A stretch of 64,000 bases of DNA from Amycolatopsis sp. DSM 110486 (GCF_019468465.1 NZ_CP080519.1:4231001-4295000); one strand, 5' to 3'. Shown: positions 39,498 to 47,289, numbered from the stretch's first letter. Translations and numbers: made by a program. The notes: generated from the sequence alone by a model not told the origin.

Positions 39498-40526
39498 ATG
39501 ACGTTCGACTTCGACCGGTTTCCCGTTTTCGACGCGTTCCCGCGGGCGGGGCTCGGCAGCGGACCGACGCCGCTGCTGGCAGCGCCGCGGCTGGGCGAGG
39601 CGCTCGGGCTGCCGCGGCTGCTGCTCAAGCGCGACGACGTGCACCCGCTCGGCGTCGGGGGCAACAAGCTGCGCAAACTCGACTTCCACCTCGGCGCGGC
39701 GCTCGCGGCCGGCGCCGACACGGTGATCACCTTCGGCGCCCTGCAGACCAACCACGGACGCCAGACCGCGGCCGCGTGTGCGCGGCTCGGGCTGCGCTGC
39801 GAGCTCGTGCTCACGGCGAAGGTGCCGCGCGAGGGCGAGGCCTACGAGCACTCCGGCAACATCCCGCTCGACCTGCTCTTCGGCGCTCGCGTGCACATCT
39901 GCGCCACGGCCGAAGAAGCTGACCGCACGTACGAAGAGCTGCTCGCGTCGGCCGACTACGAGGGCCGCAAGGTCTTCACCGTCCCCGTCGGCGGGTCCGA
40001 CGCGCTCGGCACGCTCGGCTACGTCGCCGCGTCCCACGAGCTCGCGCAGCAGCTCTCGGCGCTCGGCATCGACAGCGCGCGCATCGTCGCGCCCCACGCG
40101 AGTGGCGGCACGTCCGCCGGCCTCTCGCTCGGCACGGCGCTGCTCGGCAACCTCGGCGCCGATTTCGCGTGCGTGAGCCACCCGCTCGACGAGGCCACCG
40201 ACAACCTCACGCACCTCGTCACGTCGGCCGCGCAGCTGCTCGGCGTCGACACCCCGTCGCTCGACCACGTGCGCATGAGCGACTCCACCCTGGGCGAGGG
40301 CTACGGCATTCCGGCGCCGTCGACGTGGGGCGCGCTGCGGCTGTTCGGCCGCACCGAAGGCGTGGTGCTGGACCCGGTCTACTCCGGCAAGGCCGCCGCC
40401 GCGCTCGTCGAATGGGCCGCCGACGGCCGGTTCGACCCGGAGGAGACCGTGGTGTTCGTGCACACCGGCGGCCTGCCCGGGCTTTACGGCTACGCGCCGG
40501 AATTCGTCGCCGCGATGCAGGAGTGA
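39498..40526 (+). CDS. PLP-dependent D-cysteine desulfhydrase / ACC deaminase family
   Basis: A 342-residue type II PLP enzyme. The Schiff-base Lys is Lys57 in GGNKLRKLDF; a Gln-Thr-Asn-His segment (QTNHGRQTAAACARLG) and the phosphate-binding GGTSAG follow. D-cysteine desulfhydrase (giving pyruvate, sulfide and ammonia) and 1-aminocyclopropane-1-carboxylate deaminase share this fold; a C-terminal TGGLPGLYGY is typical. Which activity holds cannot be settled by eye. GGAGGA sets the ATG. Confidence 0.88.
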   Translation: MTFDFDRFPVFDAFPRAGLGSGPTPLLAAPRLGEALGLPRLLLKRDDVHPLGVGGNKLRKLDFHLGAALAAGADTVITFGALQTNHGRQTAAACARLGLRCELVLTAKVPREGEAYEHSGNIPLDLLFGARVHICATAEEADRTYEELLASADYEGRKVFTVPVGGSDALGTLGYVAASHELAQQLSALGIDSARIVAPHASGGTSAGLSLGTALLGNLGADFACVSHPLDEATDNLTHLVTSAAQLLGVDTPSLDHVRMSDSTLGEGYGIPAPSTWGALRLFGRTEGVVLDPVYSGKAAAALVEWAADGRFDPEETVVFVHTGGLPGLYGYAPEFVAAMQE

Positions 40527-40527
40527 G

Positions 40528-41205
40528 TCAGTCCCGCGCGGTGGCCGGTTGCAGCTCGGCCGCCGCGCGGGTGGCGTCGACCCGCACCGCCACGCGGATC
40601 AAGCCCAGCAGCAGCACGACGTCGGCGACGAGCATCAACCGTTGCGTGGCCCCGGCCGGCAGCAGCTCGGTGACGGTGTGGACCGGCAGCCCGGCCTCGT
40701 CGAGGCGCGCGAACAGGAAACTCACGCCGAACACCACCAAAACGGCCACTCCGAACCGCAGCCACCGCGCCACGAGCGCGCGTTCGGCCGTGCCGCGCAA
40801 CGGTTCCAGCAACGTCAGCGCCGCGGCCGGCAGGCTCGCGAATGCCACCACACACGAGTACAGGTGGATCTCGCCGCTCGCCAGGTCCGGGTGCGGCGGG
40901 TAGCTCGCCGGAAACACCGCGGCCGTTGCCAAACCCAAGGCCCACAACGAAATCAGCACCCGCGTGGTCCGCGGCAGCGGCACGCCACCGGCGGCCAGGC
41001 AACCGAGCACGGCCAGCGAACCGACGGCGAGCGCCAGCACGCTCGCGCTCAGCAGGCCGGGGTCGGTGGTGGTGTAGCTGGACAACGTGTCGTGGATCGG
41101 GTCGCGCGAGCTGATCACGTGCATCAGGGTGATCGTGAACAGCCCCCACCCGATCGCCACCAGCGCGCCCGTCCGCCAGATCCGCAACCCCCGTGAAATC
41201 CCCAT
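40528..41205 (-). CDS. DUF998 membrane protein
   Basis: About 225 residues with six hydrophobic segments. ISSRDPIHDTLSSYTTTDPG after the first helix and FPASYPPHPDLASGEIHLY between helices match the DUF998 family. Function unknown. A GTG 6 nt upstream (41211) is an alternative start. It converges on the desulfhydrase with 1 nt between stops. Confidence 0.85.
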   Translation of the reverse strand: MGISRGLRIWRTGALVAIGWGLFTITLMHVISSRDPIHDTLSSYTTTDPGLLSASVLALAVGSLAVLGCLAAGGVPLPRTTRVLISLWALGLATAAVFPASYPPHPDLASGEIHLYSCVVAFASLPAAALTLLEPLRGTAERALVARWLRFGVAVLVVFGVSFLFARLDEAGLPVHTVTELLPAGATQRLMLVADVVLLLGLIRVAVRVDATRAAAELQPATARD

Positions 41206-41265
41206 GGCCACCAGCGTCGCGGGGTTGGCGCGATCCGTGATCCGGGATCACCCTGAATTCGACCC

Positions 41266-42039
41266 CTATTCGACCGCGCTGGTGAACTCCGCGAGCACCA
41301 GCGCCTGGTCGTCGTGGCGCTTCGCGCGCGGCCAGCGTGAACCGTCGGGATCCTGCGTTTCCGCAGTTCGCACGACATCCAGCACCGCGTTCGGGCCGCT
41401 CGCGCGAGCCAGCCGCAGGACGTCGGGCCAGCCGAAGAGGCCGTAGTCGTCGACCCCGGTGGACACGCCGTCGGTGGCGAGCAGCACGGCGTCGACCTCA
41501 GGGCGGGGCCACGAGCGCCGCACGGCCCTCGACGCCGCCGCGGGATCGGCTTCGGCGACCCAGAAGCCGCCCTCGGCGTTGCGGCGGCGGCGGACGTCGG
41601 CGCCGGTCTGGAGCAGGCCGCCGTCGCGCAGGGAGACCAGCCGGTCGTCGGCCACGACGTCCACCCCGAACTGTCCGAACGCGACAACCGGACTGTCCGC
41701 GAGCACAAGGGATTCGACCTCGGCCGCGTCCCAGCGCAGGATCGACACGGTGCTCGACGGCGAGTGCCCGGGCTCCAGCCCGTGCTCCGCCGCGACGCCG
41801 GCGATGGACGACGCCAGCGCGACGGCGAGGTCCTCCTTGGGACTTTCTCTCAGCTCGTCCGCCAGCCGGCGCACCAGCAGGTCCGCGTACCAGCCGCCGG
41901 GCGGCAGGTCCGGGCTCGGTGACGTGGCGCCGTCCAGCAGCAGCACGGCGTTGTCCAGCACCACGACGTGGTCTTCGCTCGCGCGAGGCAGGCCGTCCGC
42001 GCCTACTCCCGCGCGCTCCGCGATCGCGATCTCGGGCAT
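41266..42039 (-). CDS. PP2C-like protein phosphatase
   Basis: A 257-residue PP2C-type protein. It has the metal-binding VLLLDGATSPSPD (DGAT), a central LVLADSPVVAFG, the DAVLLATDGVSTGVDD motif with the second Asp, and a C-terminal RHDDQALVLAEF. Such enzymes dephosphorylate Ser/Thr residues using Mn/Mg. TAGCAT lies 6 nt before ATG 42039, so the mRNA is probably leaderless. It is divergent from the split HTH/Clp_N pair and one of their dyads (42066-42079) lies close to its promoter. Confidence 0.85.
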   Translation of the reverse strand: MPEIAIAERAGVGADGLPRASEDHVVVLDNAVLLLDGATSPSPDLPPGGWYADLLVRRLADELRESPKEDLAVALASSIAGVAAEHGLEPGHSPSSTVSILRWDAAEVESLVLADSPVVAFGQFGVDVVADDRLVSLRDGGLLQTGADVRRRRNAEGGFWVAEADPAAASRAVRRSWPRPEVDAVLLATDGVSTGVDDYGLFGWPDVLRLARASGPNAVLDVVRTAETQDPDGSRWPRAKRHDDQALVLAEFTSAVE

Positions 42040-42065
42040 CACTCGATGCTAACCCGAGTGCGCTG

Positions 42066-42107
42066 TCAACTTGAGTTGACAGAAGCGAGGATGTCAACCT
42101 AGATTGA
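42066..42107 (+). promoter_or_regulatory. Leaderless promoter with two TCAAC/TTGA dyads (second copy)
   Basis: TCAACTTGAGTTGA (42066-42079) and TCAACCTAGATTGA (42094-42107) are 14-bp dyads. The first overlaps the perfect -35 TTGACA (42076-42081), the second overlaps the -10 TAGATT (42100-42105), spacer 18 bp, and ATG 42112 follows 6 nt after. Architecture and half-sites match the promoter at 19717-19759. Confidence 0.8.
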
Positions 42108-42111
42108 CACT

Positions 42112-42321
42112 ATGACGGAAGCAACAGACCTGGCCGCGAGGGCGGGCGACCGTGATCCCCGAGTGGGGCTTCGCGCGGTCGCGGCGCTTCGTCGGCTCCT
42201 TGAACAACTCGAAGCCGTGCAGGTGCGCAGCGCCCGCGTGCACGGCTGGTCCTGGCAGGAGATCGCCGCCGAGCTGGGGGTCAGCCGGCAGGCCGTCCAC
42301 AAGAAGTACGGGAGGCACTGA
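42112..42321 (+). CDS. Small helix-turn-helix protein, partner of a Clp_N protein
   Basis: A 69-residue protein. Helical N-terminus, then VHGWSWQEIAAELGVSRQAV and HKKYGRH, a helix-turn-helix like the one inside the fusion protein at 19764 (SWTEIGVSMGVSKQAAQKRF). Leaderless start. Its stop overlaps the start of the Clp_N gene (TGATG). It is probably the DNA-binding half of a two-protein unit. Confidence 0.88.
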   Translation: MTEATDLAARAGDRDPRVGLRAVAALRRLLEQLEAVQVRSARVHGWSWQEIAAELGVSRQAVHKKYGRH

Positions 42322-42863
42322 TGTTCGAACGGTTCACGCTCGACGCGCGGCTGGCCGTGGTCGAGGCCCAGATCGTGGCGCGCGAAGCCGGCGCGCGGCA
42401 GATCGAGCTCACCGACGTGCTGGCCGGGCTCGCGCGCACCGAGAACGGCGCCGGCCTGCGGCTGCTGGAGGAGCTCGGCGTTTCGCGGGAGGACGTGCTC
42501 GCCGAGCTCGACCGTATCCGCCGGCGCGGCGGGATCAGCGACGCCGACGTGGCCGCGCTCACCGAGTTCGGCATCGACGTGGAGCAGATCGTCGAGCGCG
42601 TCGAGGAGACCCACGGCCCGGGCGCGCTCGCCGGTGGTGGCAGACGCGCCAAACGCGGCCACATCCCGTTCGCCGCCGACGCGAAGCGCACGATGGAGCT
42701 CAGCCTGCGCGAAGCCGTGAAGCTGGGGGACAAGCACCTGGGCCAGGAGCACCTGCTGCTCGCGTTGGTGCAGCAGAAGGGCCCGGTGCCCGATCTGCTG
42801 GCCGCGCACGGCGTCGACTACGTGTCGGTGCGGCGCGTGGTCGCGCAACGGGAGGCGGGCTAG
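42321..42863 (+). CDS. Clp_N-domain protein without ATPase
   Basis: A 180-residue protein with a double Clp_N repeat: FTLDARLAVVEAQIVAREAG with IELTDVLAGLARTENGAG, then IPFAADAKRTMELSLREAVK with LGDKHLGQEHLLLALVQQKG. No Walker motifs are present, unlike ClpC. Together with the preceding HTH protein it is the split equivalent of the fusion at 19764-20483. It could be an adaptor or ligand-sensing half controlling the HTH protein. The end overlaps the convergent YczE gene by 4 nt. Confidence 0.9.
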   Translation: MFERFTLDARLAVVEAQIVAREAGARQIELTDVLAGLARTENGAGLRLLEELGVSREDVLAELDRIRRRGGISDADVAALTEFGIDVEQIVERVEETHGPGALAGGGRRAKRGHIPFAADAKRTMELSLREAVKLGDKHLGQEHLLLALVQQKGPVPDLLAAHGVDYVSVRRVVAQREAG

Positions 42864-43501
42864 TGCTGCTGCTCTTCGCGGCGCCCGGTCCGCCATGTGA
42901 CCAGCGGCAACAGGGCCTGCGTGAGCGGTCCGATCGTGAGCGCGTAGAGCACGGTCCCCACGCCGAAGGTGCCGCCGAGCAGCCAGCCGACGGCGAGCAC
43001 GGTCACCTCGATCCCGGTGCGCACCAGCCGCACCGACCAGCCGGTGCGCGCGGTGAGGCCGGTCATCAGCCCGTCGCGCGGCCCGGGGCCGAGCCGGGTC
43101 CCGACGTAGACGGCGGTGGCCACGGCGTTGAGCACCACGCCGCCGACCAGCAGCAGGATTTGGAGGGCGAGCGCGTGCTGGTCGGGCAACACCGCGCGTA
43201 CGGCGTCGACGGTCACGGAGATCACCACGACGTTGGCCACGGTGCCGATGCCGGGCCGCTGGCGTAGCGGGATCCACAGCAGCAGCACGAACACCGACGC
43301 GATGGCCGTGACCGTGCCGAAGCTCAGGCCGGTGAGCTTGGTGATGCCTTCGTGGAGTACGTCCCACGGGTCGAGGCCGAGGTGGGCGCGGGTGAGCATG
43401 GCCATGCTGGCGCCGTAGAGCGCGAGCCCGGCCAGGAGCTGGGCACCACGGCGGACGGGTGCCCGGCGGACGCTGAGGGGACTGAGGTCGACAACTGCCA
43501 C
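42860..43501 (-). CDS. YczE-like membrane protein
   Basis: A 213-residue protein with about five to six hydrophobic segments: QLLAGLALYGASMAMLTRAHLG and DPWDVLHEGI at the start, then LLWIPLRQRPGIGTVANVVV and LGPGPRDGLMTGL, which I associate with the YczE/YyaS/YitT-like (DUF161-related) family. Such genes often sit divergent from a MocR regulator, as here, and are thought to be transporters with unknown substrate. GTG 43501 chosen. Confidence 0.85.
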   Translation of the reverse strand: MAVVDLSPLSVRRAPVRRGAQLLAGLALYGASMAMLTRAHLGLDPWDVLHEGITKLTGLSFGTVTAIASVFVLLLWIPLRQRPGIGTVANVVVISVTVDAVRAVLPDQHALALQILLLVGGVVLNAVATAVYVGTRLGPGPRDGLMTGLTARTGWSVRLVRTGIEVTVLAVGWLLGGTFGVGTVLYALTIGPLTQALLPLVTWRTGRREEQQH

Positions 43502-43558
43502 TTCTCCACTATCGGCCACAAGTGGACTGGTAATCCATGGCCAATGTCGGATAATTGG
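43498..43558. promoter_or_regulatory. YczE-MocR intergenic region with two inverted repeats
   Basis: CCACTT (43498-43503) pairs with AAGTGG (43520-43525), and CCAAT (43541-43545) pairs with ATTGG (43554-43558). GATAAT (43550-43555) would be the -10 of the MocR gene, 7 nt from its ATG. MocR proteins bind spaced repeats in such regions; assignment is inference. Confidence 0.5.
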
Positions 43559-43562
43559 TCTT

Positions 43563-45017
43563 ATGACCTCGCATCTTCCGCTGGGTAGCCGCGTATCTGG
43601 CACTCGATTGGCTGTGTTGCTCGGGGAGTGGCGTCGTCGCGGCTCTCGCCAGGGCGCGGCGGATCTGGCCGCGGCCGTCGAGCTGCAGGTGCTCGACGGC
43701 CAGCTCCCCATCGGCACCCGGCTGCCCGCGGAACGTGAGCTCGCCGACGCCCTCGGCGTCAGCCGCACGCTCATCGGCGCGGCGCTGGACCGGCTGCGTT
43801 CCACGGGTGTCGTCGCCAGCCGTCGTGGAGCCGGTTCGTGGATCTCCGGTGCCGGCCACCGTTCGGCCGCGCCGGCCCAGCACGAACGCGATGGCCTGAT
43901 CGACCTCGCGCGCGCCGCGCCACCCGCGTTGCCCGGCCTGATCAACGCCGTCGACGCCGCGCGGCGCGACCTCGTGGAGCACCTGAGCGGCAACGGCTAC
44001 CTCACCGGCGGCCTGCCGCTGCTGCGCGAGCGGATCGCCGAGCGCTACACCGCGCGTGGGCTGCCGACGTCTCCCGACCAGGTGATGCTGACGGCCGGCG
44101 CGTACTCGGCTTTCGTGCTGTGCCTGCGCATGCTGGCCGGCCCCGGCGACCGCGTGCTGGTGGAGCAGCCGACGTACCCCAACGCGATCGACGCCGTGCG
44201 CGCCGCCCACGCGTTGCCCGTGCCGGTGGCGCTCGACCCCGTGCGCGGCTGGGACCTCACCGGCATCGAGGCGGCGCTGCGCCAGGCGTCGCCGCGGTTC
44301 GGCTACCTCGTGGTCGACTTCCAGAACCCCACGGGCCTGCGCCTCGACGCCGCCGGCCGCGAACGCCTCGGCGGCCTCCTCGCGCGCTCGCGCACGCCCG
44401 TGGTGGTCGACGAATCGTTGGTGGAGCTGGATTACGAGGGTGATCCGCTCGACGCGCCGCCGCCGCTGGCCGCGTTCGCGGGGGACTTGGCCTTGACGGT
44501 CGGTTCGGCCGCGAAGTCGCAGTGGGGCGGGCTGCGGCTGGGCTGGATCCGCGCGTCGGCCGAACTGCTCGACCGGTTGCTGTCGTCGCGCTTCGCCGTG
44601 GACCTGGGGGCGCCGGTGTTCGAACAGCTGGTGCTGGCTTCGCTGTTGGAGCCGGAGGGGTACGCGGCGTTGGCCCAGCGTCGCGTGGATTTCCGGCTGC
44701 AGCGCGATTCCCTGATCGACGCCGTGCACGCCTACTGTCCTGAGTGGACGTTCGAGGTTCCGGCCGGCGGCCTGTCGCTGTGGTGCCGCCTGCCGGAACC
44801 GATGAGCACGCGCCTCGCCGTCTCGGCGGCGAACCACGGCGTGCAGCTGGCGCCCGCCTCGCGCTTCGGCGTGCACGGCGGCCTCGAACGCTGGCTGCGC
44901 CTGCCGTTCGGCCTGCCGCCCGACCAGCTGCTCGAGGCCGTGCGGCGGCTGAGCCTGGCCGTCGAGTCGGTGCGCGGCTACGCGGACGTGCCCGCGGCGA
45001 ACGTGCCGGTGACCTGA
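43563..45017 (+). CDS. MocR-type regulator (GntR HTH + aminotransferase domain)
   Basis: A 484-residue chimeric regulator. The N-terminal winged helix (about 30-100) has LPIGTRLPAERELADALGVS; the C-terminal aminotransferase-like domain (about 115-475) has YLTGGLPLLRERIAERY, DFQNPTGLRL and the PLP Lys in TVGSAAKSQWGGLRLGWIR. MocR proteins bind PLP and an amino compound to control transcription. Divergent from the YczE-like gene, it is the likely YczR-type regulator of it. Confidence 0.93.
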   Translation: MTSHLPLGSRVSGTRLAVLLGEWRRRGSRQGAADLAAAVELQVLDGQLPIGTRLPAERELADALGVSRTLIGAALDRLRSTGVVASRRGAGSWISGAGHRSAAPAQHERDGLIDLARAAPPALPGLINAVDAARRDLVEHLSGNGYLTGGLPLLRERIAERYTARGLPTSPDQVMLTAGAYSAFVLCLRMLAGPGDRVLVEQPTYPNAIDAVRAAHALPVPVALDPVRGWDLTGIEAALRQASPRFGYLVVDFQNPTGLRLDAAGRERLGGLLARSRTPVVVDESLVELDYEGDPLDAPPPLAAFAGDLALTVGSAAKSQWGGLRLGWIRASAELLDRLLSSRFAVDLGAPVFEQLVLASLLEPEGYAALAQRRVDFRLQRDSLIDAVHAYCPEWTFEVPAGGLSLWCRLPEPMSTRLAVSAANHGVQLAPASRFGVHGGLERWLRLPFGLPPDQLLEAVRRLSLAVESVRGYADVPAANVPVT

Positions 45018-45106
45018 GGTTCGGATCCGGGCGTCTCGACCGGGCCCGCGCAGCCGGATTTTGTTGCTGCGGCGCCGTTTCCCCCGGAACAGGGCCGTAA
45101 ACGATA

Positions 45107-45176
45107 AACAGCCGGTGCACCGGATGTTCCAACCACTCCAGGGATGGTGGTGGTCGCATCCGGCGCACCGGCTGTT
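45107..45176. repeat. Long inverted repeat (20-bp arms)
   Basis: Arms at 45107-45126 and 45157-45176 are reverse complements over 20 bp with one mismatch, around a 30-nt centre that itself can pair (CCAC/GTGG). There is no T run. It opens a run of hairpins in the gap between MocR and the anchored Ser/Thr-rich protein. Confidence 0.85.
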
Positions 45177-45181
45177 CGTCA

Positions 45182-45365
45182 CCCGCTCCGTTCAGAGCGG
45201 GCGCCGCGGCGGCTTCCCGGCACAGCCCCTCGACGTGCCGGGAAGCGCCGACGGCTCAGGCGGGCTTCGGTTGGCGCAGGTTCCCGCTCGGCGCGGTGAG
45301 CGGGAACCTCCGGAGCACGCCCGTTGTGGGTCCCGGCGCCGCGGGGGCAGCGCGGCGCCGGGACC
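45182..45365. repeat. Array of four further perfect hairpins
   Basis: Successive perfect stems: CCCGCTC/GAGCGGG (45182-45201), GCTTCCCGGCAC/GTGCCGGGAAGC (45212-45246), GGTTCCCGCTC/GAGCGGGAACC (45279-45308) and GGTCCCGGCGCCGCG/CGCGGCGCCGGGACC (45329-45365), with loops of 6 to 11 nt. The stems differ in sequence, so this is not one repeat copied. No integrase or transposase is near. The array may be a structured RNA or DNA element. Confidence 0.8.
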
Positions 45366-45420
45366 AGGACCCGATCCGGCCGGGCGCGGTCGGCCGGTCG
45401 GGAAGGCTGGGCGTACGCAT
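45256..45420 (-). CDS. Possible 54-residue basic protein overlapping the hairpins
   Basis: A frame with G/C-ending codons starts at ATG 45420 after AAGGGG and runs to TGA at 45256. The peptide is Arg/Pro/Ala-rich with no recognisable domain. The last two hairpins of the array lie inside it, and GC-rich hairpins alone can mimic codon bias, so it may not be real. Confidence 0.3.
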   Translation of the reverse strand: MRTPSLPDRPTAPGRIGSWSRRRAAPAAPGPTTGVLRRFPLTAPSGNLRQPKPA

Positions 45421-45539
45421 GGATCGCCCCTTGTCGAATGATTGGTGCGAAAGGGTGAGCCAGGCGCAGCGAACGGGCGCGCGCTCCAAGAAGTTGATCT
45501 TGGTTTGGACGTGGCTCTCCCCGGTGGACCGGGTGCCGG

Positions 45540-47063
45540 TCAGTCCGGGGAGGTGGTGGGCAGGGCTGCGTCCCTGCCCGCGCCGTCGACCTCGTGGTCG
45601 CGGCTGACGCCGATCAGCTTGAGCTGCGTGGTGGTCACGCTGTCCCCGACGACGGCGAACGGCTGCCGCGCGCCGCCCGAGCCGTCGTGGCCCGGGTTGA
45701 CGGTGGTGGTCGGCGCGACGGGCGCGCTGGGCGCCGCGGGCAGGCCACCGCCGCCCCCACTACCGCCGCCACCTGTGACGCCGACGTGGGAGTTCTCGTT
45801 GTTCGCGTGCTGCGCGCCGGTGCTGCGCTGCTGCACGGGAATCAGGTGCACGACACTCGGGTAGTGCACCAGTGCGGCCGCCTTGGGCACGGTCATCGGC
45901 GCCGGCTGAGGCACGACCACCGGAACCACGGCACTCACCACTTCACCGGGCTGGACCGTCAGCTCGGGCACGGTCGCCGTGACCCCGCCACTCACCGTCC
46001 CGCCCGAGAACACCGGCCCGAGCACATCCCCGATCGGGATCAACGGCGGCGCGTCATCCGCACCCGGCACCGTCGTGACCGTCGGCAACACGGTGTCCCC
46101 GACGTCGCCCACGGTTCCGGCCACGCCGGTGATCGAGTGCACCGTGTTGTCGACCAGCCCGAGCACGCCGCCGAGCAACCCGCCCTGCGACGGCGTGGCA
46201 CGCAGCAGCGCCTCGGTGTCGGTGCTGGTGGTGTCGGTGGTGCTGGGAGCCGTGGCGGGGTCGGTCGCCGTGGTGTCGGTGGTGGTCTGGTCGGTCGCGC
46301 TGTGGTGGGTCCCGTCGCAGTCGCCGGTCTCGTGTTGCTTCGCTCCGCCTGACTCGCCGGGTACGACCTGAGCGGAGCCGGCGTTGGCGCCGCCCTGGCT
46401 CGCGCCGGTCGTGGCAGCGGAGTCGGTGCTGCCGCCGGAACTGGCGGGCGTCTCGGCCTGGTCCGACTCGCTCGTGCCGGACGTGCTCGGCGCGCCGGAA
46501 GTGGTCGTGTCCGAGGCGCTCGTGTCAGGAGTGCTCTCGTCGGAAGCGCTCGTGCCGGAAGTGTTCGGCGTGGCGGCGGCCGAGTCGGTGCTGTCGCTGG
46601 AAGTTCCGGTCGCCGAACCCTTGCTGCCACCGGAAGTTCCCGTGGCACGCGAGTCCGCAGTGGACCCAGTCGAAACGCCGTGCCAAGGATGTCCGCGCGG
46701 TTCTCGACGGTGCTCCCGAGCCTCGCCGTGCCAGGTATGCCCCGGCGCGGTCGCCACGGTGTTCCCCGGCGCGCCCAGGCCGTGCGGCTGTTCCGCTGCC
46801 TCCGCGCCGGCCCCGGCGACCAACGCGCCGAGCAGCCACCCGGCCAACGTCAACCCGCCTGCCAGCGCGATCCGCGCGGCCGGCCTCGCCAACGGGGCCG
46901 CCCACGGCCGCGGCCTGCGCACCGAAGCGAGGTCGCTCGAACCCGACCCCATCGCGGGAGCGCTGGCGGGCGGAAGTACAGAAGCCACCACGGCAGGAGC
47001 CGGTCCGGGATCAGCGCTGTTCAGGAGTGGTGTGTCGGTGCGTGCGGCAGCTGTGTCGCTCAC
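45540..47063 (-). CDS. Membrane-anchored Ser/Thr-rich low-complexity protein
   Basis: A 507-residue protein. A cytoplasmic N-terminus of about 65 residues, one membrane helix (ARIALAGGLTLAGWLLGALVAGAG, about 65-90), then a long outer region of Ser/Thr/Asp/Gly repeats (about 130-290), a Gly-rich hydrophobic part (LLGGVLGLVDNTVHSITGVAG) and a proline/valine-rich end. It looks like a surface or wall-associated protein of an actinomycete; no domain is recognised. GTG 47063. A structured leader with a short upstream frame precedes it. Confidence 0.75.
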   Translation of the reverse strand: MSDTAAARTDTPLLNSADPGPAPAVVASVLPPASAPAMGSGSSDLASVRRPRPWAAPLARPAARIALAGGLTLAGWLLGALVAGAGAEAAEQPHGLGAPGNTVATAPGHTWHGEAREHRREPRGHPWHGVSTGSTADSRATGTSGGSKGSATGTSSDSTDSAAATPNTSGTSASDESTPDTSASDTTTSGAPSTSGTSESDQAETPASSGGSTDSAATTGASQGGANAGSAQVVPGESGGAKQHETGDCDGTHHSATDQTTTDTTATDPATAPSTTDTTSTDTEALLRATPSQGGLLGGVLGLVDNTVHSITGVAGTVGDVGDTVLPTVTTVPGADDAPPLIPIGDVLGPVFSGGTVSGGVTATVPELTVQPGEVVSAVVPVVVPQPAPMTVPKAAALVHYPSVVHLIPVQQRSTGAQHANNENSHVGVTGGGGSGGGGGLPAAPSAPVAPTTTVNPGHDGSGGARQPFAVVGDSVTTTQLKLIGVSRDHEVDGAGRDAALPTTSPD

Positions 47064-47090
47064 GCCACCACCACCGTCCGCGCCTGAAGC

Positions 47091-47195
47091 TCATGCGGCT
47101 ACCGCACGAGACTGATCCAACTGGGGTTCTTCTCCGGCCAGGTCGCAGTTCCCCTGGGGCTGCACTCTTTCTAGCACCGGTCGCGAGTGTTTCAT
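47091..47195 (-). CDS. Possible 34-residue upstream open reading frame
   Basis: AGGG lies 3-4 nt before ATG 47195, and the frame runs 34 codons to TGA at 47091, 28 nt before the main gene's GTG. Codon bias is weaker than in genes nearby (about 60% G/C at third positions), so it is either a leader peptide or chance. Confidence 0.35.
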   Translation of the reverse strand: MKHSRPVLERVQPQGNCDLAGEEPQLDQSRAVAA

Positions 47196-47289
47196 CTTCC
47201 CTGCGTTCGATCCACCCCGTAAGGCGGAACGGACTTACCGGCTCCGGTGTCCGATCAGCCGAAGTTGATCACTCAGCGTGCGCCCGATG
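47196..47289 (-). ncRNA. Candidate structured leader, partly ydaO-like
   Basis: Read leftward, the leader has GGACACCGGAGCCGGT, then ACGGGGTGGATCG and ACGCAGGGAA. This order recalls the first half of the c-di-AMP (ydaO/yuaA) riboswitch, which in actinomycetes precedes cell-wall genes. The later conserved segments of that riboswitch are not recognisable, so the call is tentative. The rest of the gene-free stretch to 47441 is AT-richer and may hold the promoter. Confidence 0.3.

Noticed and set aside
45182..45365. CRISPR array or integron attC array
   Set aside because: The hairpins differ from each other in sequence and spacing, no repeat-spacer pattern exists, and no cas or integrase gene is near.
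47196..47289. Firm call as a c-di-AMP riboswitch
   Set aside because: Only the first conserved segments can be matched by eye; the later ones are missing. Kept as a tentative leader.
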